The notes beneath the pieces were generated by a model that was given only the letters and a program-made list of their open reading frames with translations, had not been told where the DNA came from and did no database searches. Source: Psychromonas arctica DSM 14288 (lineage in GTDB: Bacteria > Pseudomonadota > Gammaproteobacteria > Enterobacterales > Psychromonadaceae). From it: a stretch of DNA of 64,000 bases. The stretch's first letter is position 1. Every line of letters begins with the position of its first letter. This document shows positions 1 through 9,346 of the stretch, one piece after another. The stretch spans positions 76,930-140,929 of the forward strand of contig NZ_KI519481.1 of assembly GCF_000482725.1 (NCBI RefSeq). Direction: 5' to 3'. Made by a program: the position numbers and the translations under genes.

Positions 1-18
1 CCTGTACCGAACGAGCTT

Positions 19-41
19 AAGACAAACGTCCTGTTTGTCTT
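19..41. terminator. terminator-like hairpin at window edge
   Basis: Nine-base perfect stem (19-27 with 33-41) with a 5-base loop, followed by TTACT. No open frame in the first 120 bases can be assigned to a gene, so this may be the terminator of a gene just outside the window. The T-tract is weak, so this is tentative. Confidence 0.3.
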
Positions 42-165
42 TACTAAAATAAGCTGTTGGCTTAGGAGAATTTAGCGGTGGGATTTTGTTGTTGTGTTTG
101 GGCTAGGGTGTTTTGTAGATAATGGCTTTTTCTTTAAAATCAAAAATAAAAAGCGTAAAGCAATT

Positions 166-317
166 AACCACGAAGACACGAAGGGTGAAGAAGGTAAGAT
201 CAAAACCTTTATTAATAATTAAAAAATTAGATCTTTTGATATTTAATCTCTTGGGATTTTATCTTACCTTTTTAGCTTTTCTTCGTGTTCTCTGTGCAGC
301 GCAGCGGCTTCGTGGTT
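166..317. repeat. palindromic repeat element, copy 1
   Basis: The element starts with AACCACGAAG (166-175) and ends with its exact reverse complement CTTCGTGGTT (308-317). The interior carries CACGAAGGGTGAAGAAGGT on the left and TTCGTGTTCTCTGTGC on the right, so the pairing continues imperfectly inward. A second copy follows at 351-499. It looks like a non-coding dispersed palindromic repeat. Short open frames across it are incidental. Confidence 0.75.
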
Positions 318-350
318 GCTTGTGTTTTAAGGTCCAAATTAAGAGCATTT

Positions 351-499
351 AACCACGAAGGCCGAAGGGTGAAGAAGGTTAGGTGAAAACCTTTATAAGT
401 AATCAACAAACTCAATTTATTTATATTGCCTTAGGGTTTTATCTTAGCTTTATTGTTTAGCTTTTCTTTGTGCTTTCTGTGCGCAGTGGCTTTGTGGTT
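351..499. repeat. palindromic repeat element, copy 2
   Basis: Second copy of the element at 166-317, in the same orientation, 33 bases downstream. The left end is AACCACGAAG (351-360) and the right end is CTTTGTGGTT (490-499), one base different from copy 1. The interior shows GAAGGGTGAAGAAGGT and TTTGTGCTTTCTGTGC. It ends 41 bases before the stop codon of pepD, which is on the minus strand, so it lies in that gene's 3' region. Confidence 0.75.
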
Positions 500-540
500 G
501 CTTGAGCTTTTGCATCTAAACCAAGCAACCGCTTACTTAT

Positions 541-1998
541 TTAATCAATGGCTTTTAGGGTGGCTTTTAATAATGACCAGTAATTATCTACGGAAGCAAT
601 GTGTACTTTTTCATCGGGACTGTGTGGAAATTTAATCGTCGGGCCAAATGAAATCATATCCCAATGCGGATATTTATCACTGAATAAACCACACTCGAGT
701 CCGGCATGTATTACCATTGGTTTAGGCTTTTTATCGAATAAACGTTGATACTCTGCTTCCATGATTTGGTATATCGTTGATTGCTTATTGGGTGTCCAGC
801 CAGGGTAATTACCTTCTTTTACTACACGCGCATTAAATTGTTGGAAATGCTCTGCAATCAAAGAAGCTTGCTTCTGTTTATCTGCTTCGACTTGAGAACG
901 TACTAAGACTTGAATTGCAAACTGATTAATCGCGCCACTTTGTTGTGTGATCACCCCTAAATTGCATGAGGTTTCAACAACATTAGGGAAGTTATCATCC
1001 ATTGCAAATACACCATTTTTGCAGGTCAGTAACGCTTTTAATAAATTGTCATGGCTACCATGTGTTAATACTGAACTTGGTAACGGACAAGATTTAATAC
1101 TCAAAGTGAAATTAGATTCACTCTCTTTGAATTTATCATTAAGCTTAATTTTTAATGTGTTGATCACGGTATCGATGCTGTTTTGATAGTGTTGATCGCA
1201 TACTATGACCGCTTTTGCTTCACGGGGGATTGCATTGCGTAAACTGCCTCCGGTAAAAGAAGAGATTAAAAAGGGCGCTGCATCTAAGTTAGACAGTACG
1301 GCGGCTAATTCTTTAATTGCATTAGCACGGCCTAAATTAATATCCACACCAGAGTGACCGCCTTTAAATCCTGAAATAGAAATTTCATAGGCGCTGTCTG
1401 CAATATCCGGTTCCATCTTTTCAAAGGGTAATAGTACGTTAACGTTCACGCCACCTGCGCAGCCAACATATAGCTCACCTTCTTGCTCTGAATCGGTGTT
1501 GATTAAGATCTGTCCGTCAAGTGTTCCTGCTTCTAAACCAAATGCGCCGGTCATGCCGGTTTCTTCATCGGTGGTGATTAATACTTCAATTGGGCCATGC
1601 TCAATGCTGTCATCATCTAAAACAGCTAAACAAGAGGCCATACCCACGCCATTATCGGCGCCCAAGGTGGTGTTGTCGGCGCGTAACCATTCCCCATCAA
1701 TGATCGGAATGATTGGATCGGTTAAAAAATTATGGGCTTTATCGTTATTTTTTTGCGGCACCATATCAAGATGACATTGTAGGATTACAGGTATTTTGTC
1801 TTCAAAACCCTTAGAAGCTGATTTTTTAAGTATTAAATTGCCTATTTTATCCTGAACACAGCTAATATTTTTTGAGTGTGCCCAATTAGTAATCCAATCA
1901 GTTAATTGCTTTTCATGCTTAGAAGGATGAGGAATTTCGCATATTTTTTCAAAGAATGACCAGACTGGTGCAGCGTGATGTGATTGTAATTGTTGCAT
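541..1998 (-). CDS. pepD: aminoacyl-histidine dipeptidase (peptidase D, M20)
   Basis: Cytosolic dinuclear-zinc dipeptidase that cleaves dipeptides such as beta-Ala-His and Xaa-His and so recycles peptide-derived amino acids. Numbered from the chosen start, the M20 metal ligands are visible: the HLDMV motif (His76), the ADNG motif (Asp115), and the Glu145-Glu146 pair in TTDEETG that holds the catalytic base. The length (485 residues) equals E. coli PepD. I chose the ATG at 1998 because AAAGG lies seven bases upstream. A longer GTG start at 2016 adds six residues and has no ribosome-binding site. A perfect FNR-type box lies 83 bases upstream and could act on this gene. Identification is firm. 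Confidence 0.95.
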   Translation of the reverse strand: MQQLQSHHAAPVWSFFEKICEIPHPSKHEKQLTDWITNWAHSKNISCVQDKIGNLILKKSASKGFEDKIPVILQCHLDMVPQKNNDKAHNFLTDPIIPIIDGEWLRADNTTLGADNGVGMASCLAVLDDDSIEHGPIEVLITTDEETGMTGAFGLEAGTLDGQILINTDSEQEGELYVGCAGGVNVNVLLPFEKMEPDIADSAYEISISGFKGGHSGVDINLGRANAIKELAAVLSNLDAAPFLISSFTGGSLRNAIPREAKAVIVCDQHYQNSIDTVINTLKIKLNDKFKESESNFTLSIKSCPLPSSVLTHGSHDNLLKALLTCKNGVFAMDDNFPNVVETSCNLGVITQQSGAINQFAIQVLVRSQVEADKQKQASLIAEHFQQFNARVVKEGNYPGWTPNKQSTIYQIMEAEYQRLFDKKPKPMVIHAGLECGLFSDKYPHWDMISFGPTIKFPHSPDEKVHIASVDNYWSLLKATLKAID

Positions 1999-2080
1999 AA
2001 ATAGACCTTTTACCACTTTAAAGAAGAATAACCTCGGTTTTACTTAGTTTGATTTTCAATCAATTTACGTTACAATAACA

Positions 2081-2094
2081 TTGATCTAAATCAA
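2081..2094. promoter_or_regulatory. FNR-type binding site (TTGAT-N4-ATCAA)
   Basis: TTGATCTAAATCAA matches the FNR consensus at all ten conserved positions. A second near-copy with a 5-base spacer (TTGAT/ATCAA) lies at 2049-2063. The site sits between pepD (minus) and a 38-codon frame (plus). With a -41.5 geometry it would fit a pepD transcript starting near 2046. For the plus-strand gene it would overlap the -35 region and so suggest repression. The match is seen; the regulation is inferred. Confidence 0.6.
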
Positions 2095-2123
2095 TTTATC
2101 TATTTTAAGTTAAGGAAGTTACC

Positions 2124-2240
2124 GTGTCAGAAGAAAATTTTAAAGACCCATATAGCCTACGTCATTTTCTTGGTTTATTGGTTGTATTTTTGATCCCAAC
2201 CTTGCCAGCTACTTTAACGTTAATCAAAGTACTGTCTTAA
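2124..2240 (+). CDS. 38-residue putative single-pass membrane peptide
   Basis: A GTG-started frame of 38 codons preceded by AAGGAAG seven bases upstream. The product has a polar, acidic N-terminus (SEENFKDPYSLRH) and a hydrophobic stretch from about residue 15 to 34 (FLGLLVVFLIPTLPATLTLI) that would span the membrane once, ending in a short basic tail. It stands alone, with an FNR-type box 30 bases upstream and a stem-loop directly after its stop. I do not recognise a family. Small peptides of this form often associate with respiratory or transport complexes, but nothing here identifies a partner. Confidence 0.5.
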   Translation: MSEENFKDPYSLRHFLGLLVVFLIPTLPATLTLIKVLS

Positions 2241-2246
2241 AAATCA

Positions 2247-2285
2247 AACGGTTATTGATTAGTTAAACTGTGTTCAGTAACCGTT
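2247..2285 (+). terminator. possible terminator after small peptide gene
   Basis: Perfect 8-base inverted repeat (AACGGTTA at 2247-2254, TAACCGTT at 2278-2285) beginning seven bases after the stop codon of the 38-codon frame. The loop is long (23 bases) and the following T-run is short, so termination efficiency is uncertain. Confidence 0.35.
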
Positions 2286-2554
2286 ATTTCCCTTCAACGC
2301 TACTCTTCTTTATCCGCACTGTCATTAATTTCTAGCTGTTCGAGCACTAAAATAAACGAAACTTGATCTCCGTAACTTTTCTAGCATTTGCTAACATATT
2401 TATAGCGATAAATAAATTGAGATTTATGTAATTTTTTTGTAAAAAATTAAAAATTAAATGGCCAAGGTCACAGAAGATCTATAAAATACGCGGAATTTGC
2501 CAAATTTTACTATTTTCTGGTGAAAAAATGCTCTGCATGGCCTCACTCAGATTA

Positions 2555-2572
2555 TATAAATTTTTATTTATT
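2555..2572 (+). promoter_or_regulatory. possible ARG box upstream of carA
   Basis: The core TAAATTTTTATTTA (2557-2570) differs from the ARG-box core TGAAT-N4-ATTCA at two symmetric positions. It overlaps TATATAAA, which could be a -10 element. ArgR control of carAB is established in enterics. The usual second box 21 bases away is not evident here, so this is weak. Confidence 0.25.
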
Positions 2573-2592
2573 TGCTATTCATGGAGGTTAAC

Positions 2593-3729
2593 TTGAGTCA
2601 TTCTGCCATACTGGTATTGGAAGATGGGACTGTTTTTAGAGGCGTATCAATTGGCGCTCATGGGAGTTCTGTTGGTGAGGTTGTTTTCAACACATCAATG
2701 ACAGGCTACCAAGAAATTCTGACTGATCCATCCTATGCTCGACAAATCGTTACACTCACTTACCCCCACATCGGCAACACCGGCACCAACGACGAAGACG
2801 AAGAATCCCCATCAATTCATGCATGCGGTCTTGTTATTCGTGATTTACCTCTTCTTGCAAGCAACTTCCGTAGTCAAGCATCTTTAAGCGAATACTTAAC
2901 CACACGTAATGTAGTGGGTATTGCGGATATCGATACACGTAAACTAACACGTATTTTACGTGAAAAGGGCGCTCAAGCAGGTTGTATAATTGCTGGTGAT
3001 AATATCGATGAAGCTGCTGCACTGGCACAAGCGAAAGCTTTCCCTGGCTTAAAAGGGATGGACTTAGCGAAAGAAGTGACAACGGCACAATCATTTGAAT
3101 GGTCACAAGGTAGCTGGACATTAACCGGCGGCTTACCAGAGCCGAAAACAGATTGTAAATATCATGTTGTTGCTTATGACTATGGCGTTAAGCGTAATAT
3201 TTTACGTATGTTAGCTGACCGTGATTGTAAATTAACTGTGGTACCTGCACAAACACCGGCATCTGAAGTGTTAGCAATGAATCCAGATGGTATTTTCTTA
3301 TCTAATGGCCCTGGTGACCCAGAACCATGTACTTACGCGATTGAATCAATTCAAGAAATTCTAAAAACTGATATTCCAGTATTTGGTATCTGTTTAGGGC
3401 ATCAATTACTTGCACTAGCAAGCGGTGCAAAAACAGTGAAAATGAAATTTGGCCATCATGGTGCTAACCACCCAGTGAAAGATTTAGAACGCGATGTTGT
3501 CATGATCACAGCGCAAAATCATGGTTTTGCGGCTGATGCAGCAACCTTACCGGCAAATTTACGTGCGACGCATGTGTCATTGTTTGATGGTTCATTACAA
3601 GGTATTCATCGTACTGATAAAGCGGCATTTAGTTTCCAAGGTCATCCGGAAGCGAGCCCTGGCCCGCATGATGCAGCACCTTTATTCGATCACTTCATTG
3701 AATTGATTGAACAGTACAAAAACGCCTAG
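2593..3729 (+). CDS. carA: carbamoyl-phosphate synthase small (glutaminase) subunit
   Basis: Hydrolyses glutamine and channels ammonia to CarB for carbamoyl phosphate, the precursor of arginine and pyrimidines. The C-terminal class I glutaminase domain shows the nucleophile in GICLGH (Cys267) and the partner residues in QGHPEA (His351, Glu353). The N-terminal half is the CPSase small-subunit domain. I place the start at the TTG at 2593: GGAGG sits five bases upstream, and the resulting N-terminus aligns residue for residue with E. coli CarA. The in-frame ATG at 2581 would overlap that ribosome-binding site. It is followed 40 bases later by carB, as an operon. Confidence 0.97.
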   Translation: MSHSAILVLEDGTVFRGVSIGAHGSSVGEVVFNTSMTGYQEILTDPSYARQIVTLTYPHIGNTGTNDEDEESPSIHACGLVIRDLPLLASNFRSQASLSEYLTTRNVVGIADIDTRKLTRILREKGAQAGCIIAGDNIDEAAALAQAKAFPGLKGMDLAKEVTTAQSFEWSQGSWTLTGGLPEPKTDCKYHVVAYDYGVKRNILRMLADRDCKLTVVPAQTPASEVLAMNPDGIFLSNGPGDPEPCTYAIESIQEILKTDIPVFGICLGHQLLALASGAKTVKMKFGHHGANHPVKDLERDVVMITAQNHGFAADAATLPANLRATHVSLFDGSLQGIHRTDKAAFSFQGHPEASPGPHDAAPLFDHFIELIEQYKNA

Positions 3730-3769
3730 TTAATCGCAGCATAGAACAGATATTAAAAGGTAATTTCAG

Positions 3770-6700
3770 ATGCCAAAACGTAATGACTTAAAAACTATCC
3801 TCATCATTGGTGCCGGCCCGATTGTTATCGGTCAAGCTTGTGAATTCGATTACTCAGGTGCACAAGCTTGTAAAGCGTTAAGAGAAGAAGGGTACCGTGT
3901 TGTACTTGTTAACTCTAACCCTGCTACTATCATGACCGACCCAGAAATGGCCGATGCGACTTACATCGAACCTATTCATTGGCAAGTGGTTGAGAAAATT
4001 ATCGCTAAAGAGCGTCCATGCGCAGTATTACCTACAATGGGTGGCCAAACGGCACTTAACTGTGCGCTAGAGCTTGAAGAAAAAGGTATTTTAGCTAAAT
4101 ACAATGTTGAAATGATTGGCGCAACAGCGGATGCAATTGATAAAGCTGAAGACCGTAGTCGTTTTGATACCGCAATGAAGAAAATTGGGCTTGACTGTCC
4201 ACGTGCAGGTATTGCACATACAATGGAAGAAGCTTACGGTGTATTAGACATGGTTGGTTTCCCTTGTATTATTCGTCCATCATTTACGATGGGTGGAACG
4301 GGTGGCGGTATCGCGTACAACCAAGAAGAGTTTGATGATATTTGTTCAAACGGTTTAGACCTTTCTCCAACCAGTGAGTTATTGATTGATGAATCATTAA
4401 TCGGTTGGAAAGAGTATGAAATGGAAGTGGTTCGCGACAAAAATGATAACTGTATCATTGTGTGTGCGATTGAAAACTTTGACCCAATGGGGATTCATAC
4501 GGGTGACTCAATTACCGTTGCACCAGCTCAAACACTAACAGACAAAGAATACCAATTAATGCGTAATGCATCTTTAGCAGTACTACGTGAAATTGGTGTT
4601 GAAACGGGCGGTTCAAACGTACAGTTTGGTATTAACCCTGCAGACGGTCGTATGGTATTGATTGAGATGAACCCACGTGTATCACGTTCATCTGCACTTG
4701 CATCTAAAGCAACGGGTTTCCCAATTGCTAAAATCGCAGCAAAATTAGCCATCGGTTACACGCTTGACGAATTACAAAACGATATCACTGGCGGTAAAAC
4801 ACCAGCATCATTTGAACCAACAATCGATTACGTTGTTACTAAGATTCCGCGTTTTAACTTCGAGAAATTTGCTAATTCAAATAGCCGTTTAACAACACAA
4901 ATGAAATCAGTTGGTGAAGTGATGGCGATTGGCCGTAACCAACAAGAATCATTACAAAAAGCACTACGTGGTTTAGAAGTTGGCGCTGATGGTTTCAGCC
5001 CAATGGTTGACCTAAACGACGCAGGCGCAAAAGACAAAATATTATATGAACTACGTGAAGCAGGCGCAGAGCGTATTTGGTATATCGGTGATGCATTCCG
5101 TATCGGCATGACGATGGAAGAAATTCATAACATCACGATGATCGATAATTGGTTCCTAGTGCAAATCGAAGATCTAATTCTTGAAGAGAAAAAGCTAGCG
5201 GAAGGCGGTTTACGTTCATTAGATGAAGCGCGTTTACGTGGACTTAAGCGTAAAGGTTTTGCTGATAGCCGTATCGCATCAGTGGTGGGTATTACTGAAA
5301 CTGAAGTACGTAAATTACGTGAGAAGTTTTCATTACACCCAGTTTACAAACGTGTTGATACCTGTGCTGCTGAGTTCTCATCTGATACTGCTTACATGTA
5401 CTCAACCTACGACGAAGAATGTGAGGCAAACCCAACAGATAACGAAAAAATCATGATTATCGGTGGTGGCCCTAACCGTATCGGTCAAGGTATTGAATTC
5501 GATTACTGTTGTGTACATGCTGCGATGGCAATGCGTGCAGATGGTTACGAAACCATCATGGTTAACTGTAACCCTGAAACGGTTTCAACGGACTATGATA
5601 CCTCTGACCGTTTATACTTTGAATCAATCACGCTTGAAGATGTGCTTGAAATCGTACGTGTTGAACAACCTAAAGGCGTTATCGTGCAATACGGTGGTCA
5701 AACACCCCTTAAATTAGCACGTGCACTTGAAGCCGCTGGCGTACCAATTATTGGTACTTCTCCAGAAGCGATTGACCGCGCTGAAGACCGTGAACGTTTC
5801 CAACAAGTCGTTGAGCGTCTAGGCCTTAAACAACCAGAAAACGATACAGTAACAACGCTTGAACAAGCGGTTACTTCAGCAACACGCATTGGCTATCCAT
5901 TAGTAGTACGTCCTTCCTATGTACTAGGTGGTCGTGCGATGGAAATCGTCTATGACGAAACTGACTTGCGTCGTTACTTTAAAGAAGCAGTGAGTGTTTC
6001 TAACGAATCACCTGTTCTTCTTGACCGTTTCCTAGATGACGCAATCGAAGTTGATATCGATGCAATCTGTGACGGTACTGATGTTGTTATCGGTGGCATC
6101 ATGGAGCATATTGAGCAAGCGGGTGTCCACTCTGGTGACTCTGCATGTTCATTACCGGCTTATACATTAAGTGCTGAAATTCAAGATGAAATGCGTGGTT
6201 ACATTAAAGCCTTAGCATTAGAGTTAGGTGTTGTTGGTTTAATGAACACGCAGCTTGCTGTTAAAGATAACGAAGTTTACATGATTGAAGTAAACCCTCG
6301 TGCTGCACGTACCGTTCCATTTGTATCTAAAGCGACTGGTGTGCCAATTGCTAAAATAGGTGCAAGTGTGATGGCGGGTAAAACACTGAAAGAACTTGGT
6401 ATTACTGAGGAAGTTATTCCACCGTATTACTCTGTTAAAGAAGTAGTATTACCGTTTAACAAATTCCCAGGCTCAGATCCAATCCTAGGCCCAGAAATGC
6501 GTTCAACAGGTGAAGTGATGGGGGCAGGTGCAACCTTTGCTGAAGCGTATGCAAAAGCTGAACTTGGTTCAACTAAAGAAGTGCCTGAAATTGGCCGCGC
6601 ATTAATCTCTGTACGAAACAGCGATAAAAAGCGTGTTGCTAAACTTGCGCAAACAATGTTGGACTTAGGTTTCGAGCTAGATGCAACGCACGGCACTATG

Positions 6701-7000
6701 ATCGTGTTACAAGATGCAGGTATCAATGCTCGCCTTGTGAATAAAGTAAGCGAAGGTCGTCCGCACATTCTTGACCGTGTTAAAAACAGTGAATATAAAT
6801 ACATTGTGAATACAACAGAAGGGCGTATTTCAATTGAAGATTCGCGTCAGCTACGTCGTGCAGCATTGCGTTACAAAGTAAACTACACTACAACGCTAAA
6901 CGGTGCATTTGCAACTTGCCGCGCTCATACTGCTGACCCAACAGCACCAGAAGCCACAGTAAGTTCAGTACAAGAGCTACACAAACGCATTAATGGTTAA
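3770..7000 (+). CDS. carB: carbamoyl-phosphate synthase large subunit
   Basis: The synthetase subunit. It has two homologous ATP-grasp halves: the first phosphorylates bicarbonate and the second phosphorylates carbamate, fed by ammonia tunnelled from CarA. At 1076 residues it is near the E. coli length (1073). Each half starts with a glycine-rich loop ([11 protein letters not shown] near residue 12 and [11 protein letters not shown] near 563). The metal-binding motifs [13 protein letters not shown] and [13 protein letters not shown] are intact. The last 140 residues form the MGS-like allosteric domain that senses UMP and ornithine in enterics. It ends in a strong terminator, so carAB is a two-gene operon. 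Confidence 0.98.
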   Translation: MPKRNDLKTILIIGAGPIVIGQACEFDYSGAQACKALREEGYRVVLVNSNPATIMTDPEMADATYIEPIHWQVVEKIIAKERPCAVLPTMGGQTALNCALELEEKGILAKYNVEMIGATADAIDKAEDRSRFDTAMKKIGLDCPRAGIAHTMEEAYGVLDMVGFPCIIRPSFTMGGTGGGIAYNQEEFDDICSNGLDLSPTSELLIDESLIGWKEYEMEVVRDKNDNCIIVCAIENFDPMGIHTGDSITVAPAQTLTDKEYQLMRNASLAVLREIGVETGGSNVQFGINPADGRMVLIEMNPRVSRSSALASKATGFPIAKIAAKLAIGYTLDELQNDITGGKTPASFEPTIDYVVTKIPRFNFEKFANSNSRLTTQMKSVGEVMAIGRNQQESLQKALRGLEVGADGFSPMVDLNDAGAKDKILYELREAGAERIWYIGDAFRIGMTMEEIHNITMIDNWFLVQIEDLILEEKKLAEGGLRSLDEARLRGLKRKGFADSRIASVVGITETEVRKLREKFSLHPVYKRVDTCAAEFSSDTAYMYSTYDEECEANPTDNEKIMIIGGGPNRIGQGIEFDYCCVHAAMAMRADGYETIMVNCNPETVSTDYDTSDRLYFESITLEDVLEIVRVEQPKGVIVQYGGQTPLKLARALEAAGVPIIGTSPEAIDRAEDRERFQQVVERLGLKQPENDTVTTLEQAVTSATRIGYPLVVRPSYVLGGRAMEIVYDETDLRRYFKEAVSVSNESPVLLDRFLDDAIEVDIDAICDGTDVVIGGIMEHIEQAGVHSGDSACSLPAYTLSAEIQDEMRGYIKALALELGVVGLMNTQLAVKDNEVYMIEVNPRAARTVPFVSKATGVPIAKIGASVMAGKTLKELGITEEVIPPYYSVKEVVLPFNKFPGSDPILGPEMRSTGEVMGAGATFAEAYAKAELGSTKEVPEIGRALISVRNSDKKRVAKLAQTMLDLGFELDATHGTMIVLQDAGINARLVNKVSEGRPHILDRVKNSEYKYIVNTTEGRISIEDSRQLRRAALRYKVNYTTTLNGAFATCRAHTADPTAPEATVSSVQELHKRING

Positions 7001-7045
7001 TTATTTATTTAATAAGTAATAATCTAGTGTAAATAGCTAACAAGA

Positions 7046-7071
7046 AGCCACTCAATTGAGTGGCTTTTTTG
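7046..7071 (+). terminator. rho-independent terminator of carAB
   Basis: Perfect 20-base palindrome AGCCACTCAATTGAGTGGCT followed immediately by six T residues, 45 bases after the carB stop codon. Confidence 0.9.
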
Positions 7072-7083
7072 TTTTGAATGTAA

Positions 7084-7137
7084 AATATTAATATTAATAT
7101 TAATATTAATATTAATATTAATATTAATATTAATATT
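7084..7137. repeat. tandem hexanucleotide repeat, 9 x AATATT
   Basis: Nine uninterrupted copies of AATATT (54 bases) between the carAB terminator and the 3' end of a lipoprotein gene. Each unit is self-complementary, so the array can form a long cruciform and is a likely slippage hotspot. Confidence 0.95.
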
Positions 7138-7162
7138 TCTTTTCTGAAGATAGCGTACCGTG

Positions 7163-7858
7163 TCAATCTATTTTTGTTTTTGCTTTATATTTGTCCTCAA
7201 TAATATTTAATTCAACACTTTGGGCGTCAGCCATTTTATTACCTGTATCATTAAAAATAGCTAACAATGCACCATTCATTGTTCCCAAGTAATAGTAATC
7301 CAAAGCATCTTTCATTGCTGAGTTTAAAGAATATTCACAATCTAATACTCTTTTTTTGTCAATCTGATTAAGTTTTTCAAGCCTAATTTGATCCATTTTA
7401 GATGCAATTAACATTGCTGATTGTTCTGCGAAAAAGTTTTTATCAATTGATAGTGTTACTCCATTAAGAGCAGTCGCAACTCCGGCAAGTACATTTGCAC
7501 TTCCTCCACTTGCGAAAGTTGCTGCGCCAGTAAGCCCAAGTTGAATAATATCTGAAGTTGTATTACTAAATGCCTTACCAGTTATCAAAGCATTTTTATT
7601 TTTATAATAATATGTATCTATTCCAATTAAAAAACGATCTAATTGCTTATTTCGTTCAATGGTTGCTTGTTCGGGGGTCTGTATGCAGTTTAATTGATTA
7701 TATGTATTAGCATAATTGCCGGAAATAAATTCCTCTGCGACTGAATCGTTCCAATGGGAGTGTAAGACATTTTTGGGATTTTCTTCAGAGTAGTGTCGTT
7801 TTGTTGTGGAACAGCCAGTAATTAATAAAGTTATAAATATAATTATATATTTTTCCAT
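7163..7858 (-). CDS. hypothetical lipoprotein
   Basis: A 231-residue protein of unrecognised family. The N-terminus is a lipoprotein signal: a short charged start, a hydrophobic run, then the lipobox LITGC with the lipidated cysteine at residue 16, followed by Ser-Thr-Thr. Residues about 85-110 are rich in Gly, Ala and Ser (GLTGAATFASGG), resembling a flexible or amphipathic helical hairpin. The rest is polar and helical. A good ribosome-binding site (AAGGAG) lies eight bases before the ATG. It stands alone on the minus strand, convergent with carAB and with no partner gene, so only a cell-envelope location can be inferred. Confidence 0.75.
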   Translation of the reverse strand: MEKYIIIFITLLITGCSTTKRHYSEENPKNVLHSHWNDSVAEEFISGNYANTYNQLNCIQTPEQATIERNKQLDRFLIGIDTYYYKNKNALITGKAFSNTTSDIIQLGLTGAATFASGGSANVLAGVATALNGVTLSIDKNFFAEQSAMLIASKMDQIRLEKLNQIDKKRVLDCEYSLNSAMKDALDYYYLGTMNGALLAIFNDTGNKMADAQSVELNIIEDKYKAKTKID

Positions 7859-8284
7859 AATAATTCTCCTTAATTAAGCATATGAAAAATAGTGTTAAAT
7901 TTTCAATTGTGATTAAAAATGATAAGTACTAATAATGAAAATAGGCAATTTCTTATAAAACTGGAAAGGTATTTCAAGATATAAAATTAACATATTTAAA
8001 AAATAATTGCTTTGCAATGCAAAAATTAAACAAATGTAATTAAAATATTATTAATAGCAATTGTTTATTACATGCCCCGATTTTTTTATGATTATTTGGC
8101 TGCAAAAGTTTATGGATACCTGTTTTATTTAGTATATAAATCTGGCATTGTTGTTCCTAAGTTGGTTATTTGTATGTTTTCATTTTGCATCTTTTTGTGG
8201 ATAAGAAGTGATTCGCAACTATGCTCCTGACTGTTTTTTCCATCCATCCATTCAAACTATGTACTTATGATCTGAATTCAAGCC
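7859..8284. other. intergenic, AT-rich, no feature found
   Basis: Divergent intergenic region between the lipoprotein gene and the glycosylase gene. It is very AT-rich. I see no RNA gene, no strong hairpin and no convincing small frame. It must hold promoters for both flanking genes, but none stands out. Confidence 0.5.
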
Positions 8285-8872
8285 ATGAAAACAAATAATT
8301 TCAATCAATTATTAACAGAAGTTCGTTCTTGCACCATTTGTGAACCCTTATTGAAAGACGGGGTTCGTCCTGTTTTGCAAGTTAATAAGCACGCAAAGAT
8401 TCTTATTGCTGGGCAAGCACCAGGTTCAAAAGTCCATGCTACAGGCATTCCGTTTGATGATCCGAGTGGAGATCGTTTAAGAGCATGGATGGGGATTGAT
8501 AAAGACACCTTTTATAACTCACGAAAAATTGCAATATTACCCATGGCTTTTTGCTACCCAGGGAAAGGTAAATCTGGTGATTTACCGCCCCCACCAATAT
8601 GTGCAGAGACTTGGCGACATAAGCTACTTGAAGCGATGCCAGACATTCAGCTCACACTTGTCATCGGGCAATATGCTTTGGCATGGCATTTAAAAAATAG
8701 AGAAAAAAATCTTACTGAGACAGTCAGAAACTGGGCGGTTTATGGAGATCAAGTTATGCCGCTTCCGCACCCAAGCCCGCGTAATAATATCTGGTTAAAG
8801 AAAAACCCATGGTTTGAAGCTGAGGTATTAACAGTGTTAAAAAGTAGGGTTGACAAAATACTGTTATCATAA
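8285..8872 (+). CDS. uracil-DNA glycosylase superfamily protein, Fe-S type
   Basis: A 195-residue member of the uracil-DNA glycosylase superfamily, likely to remove a damaged base or act on related DNA lesions. The active-site loop motif is GQAPG (residues 43-47, the position of GEAPG in family 4 enzymes), and the second catalytic loop is HPSPRN (162-167). Four cysteines sit as C16-x2-C19 and C90-x15-C106, the spacing of the [4Fe-4S] cluster in family 4 and 5 enzymes. Substitution of Glu by Gln in the first loop leaves the exact substrate open. The upstream ribosome-binding site is weak, and it is monocistronic. Confidence 0.8.
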   Translation: MKTNNFNQLLTEVRSCTICEPLLKDGVRPVLQVNKHAKILIAGQAPGSKVHATGIPFDDPSGDRLRAWMGIDKDTFYNSRKIAILPMAFCYPGKGKSGDLPPPPICAETWRHKLLEAMPDIQLTLVIGQYALAWHLKNREKNLTETVRNWAVYGDQVMPLPHPSPRNNIWLKKNPWFEAEVLTVLKSRVDKILLS

Positions 8873-9109
8873 CTTTTTAGTTTTATTGTGCTAAAGGCAT
8901 CAACATATAGTCGTTATAGTCCATCAATGCTGTGTCCATCTCTGTGTGAACTTGAGTCGTCGATTACATCACGATAAGAGCAGCACCCAGCCTGTAAACC
9001 GCTAGAAATTATCTCTAGAAAGCTACTTTCCCTCTAATTTAATCAATTACTTACTGAAAATAAATTATTTTATTGAATCTGTATTGAATGTCAATTACTG
9101 TGCCCGCTT

Positions 9110-9271
9110 ATACCAATGACGATAAATAGCTGATCTATTTTACTGGCTAAAACAATGTATTTCTTCGTTATAAATTTAGTAATGGGAACAAGTTTTTACG
9201 TCAATTCATGCCTTGAATTACGTTGTTTTTCCTACGCGAAATCTAGATCTCGTACTTAACGTAATTAGTAT
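9110..9271. repeat. decayed dispersed repeat, copy A
   Basis: A 162-base element with imperfect terminal inverted repeats (ATACCAATGACG at 9110-9121; the right end reads ATACTAATTACG on the other strand, 10 of 12 matching). Its interior (GGCTAAAACAATG, then TTCTTCGTTATAAATTT, then GGGAACAA) recurs at 23870 and 29035. It is non-coding and looks like a miniature or palindromic repeat at an advanced stage of decay. Confidence 0.6.
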
Positions 9272-9346
9272 TGTTTAAATCCGTGGGCTGAAAATGAGTT
9301 GTTCTACAGCCACTTAAAGCAACAAGAAGAAACAGAGAAAAGACTA

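Noticed and set aside
122-352. 76-codon frame in the 5' region
   Set aside because: It lies across a palindromic repeat, has no ribosome-binding site and a composition that follows the repeat; a second such frame (453-635) crosses copy 2.
1999-2016. GTG start extending pepD by six codons
   Set aside because: No ribosome-binding site precedes it, while the ATG at 1998 has AAAGG at ideal spacing and gives the family's usual N-terminus.
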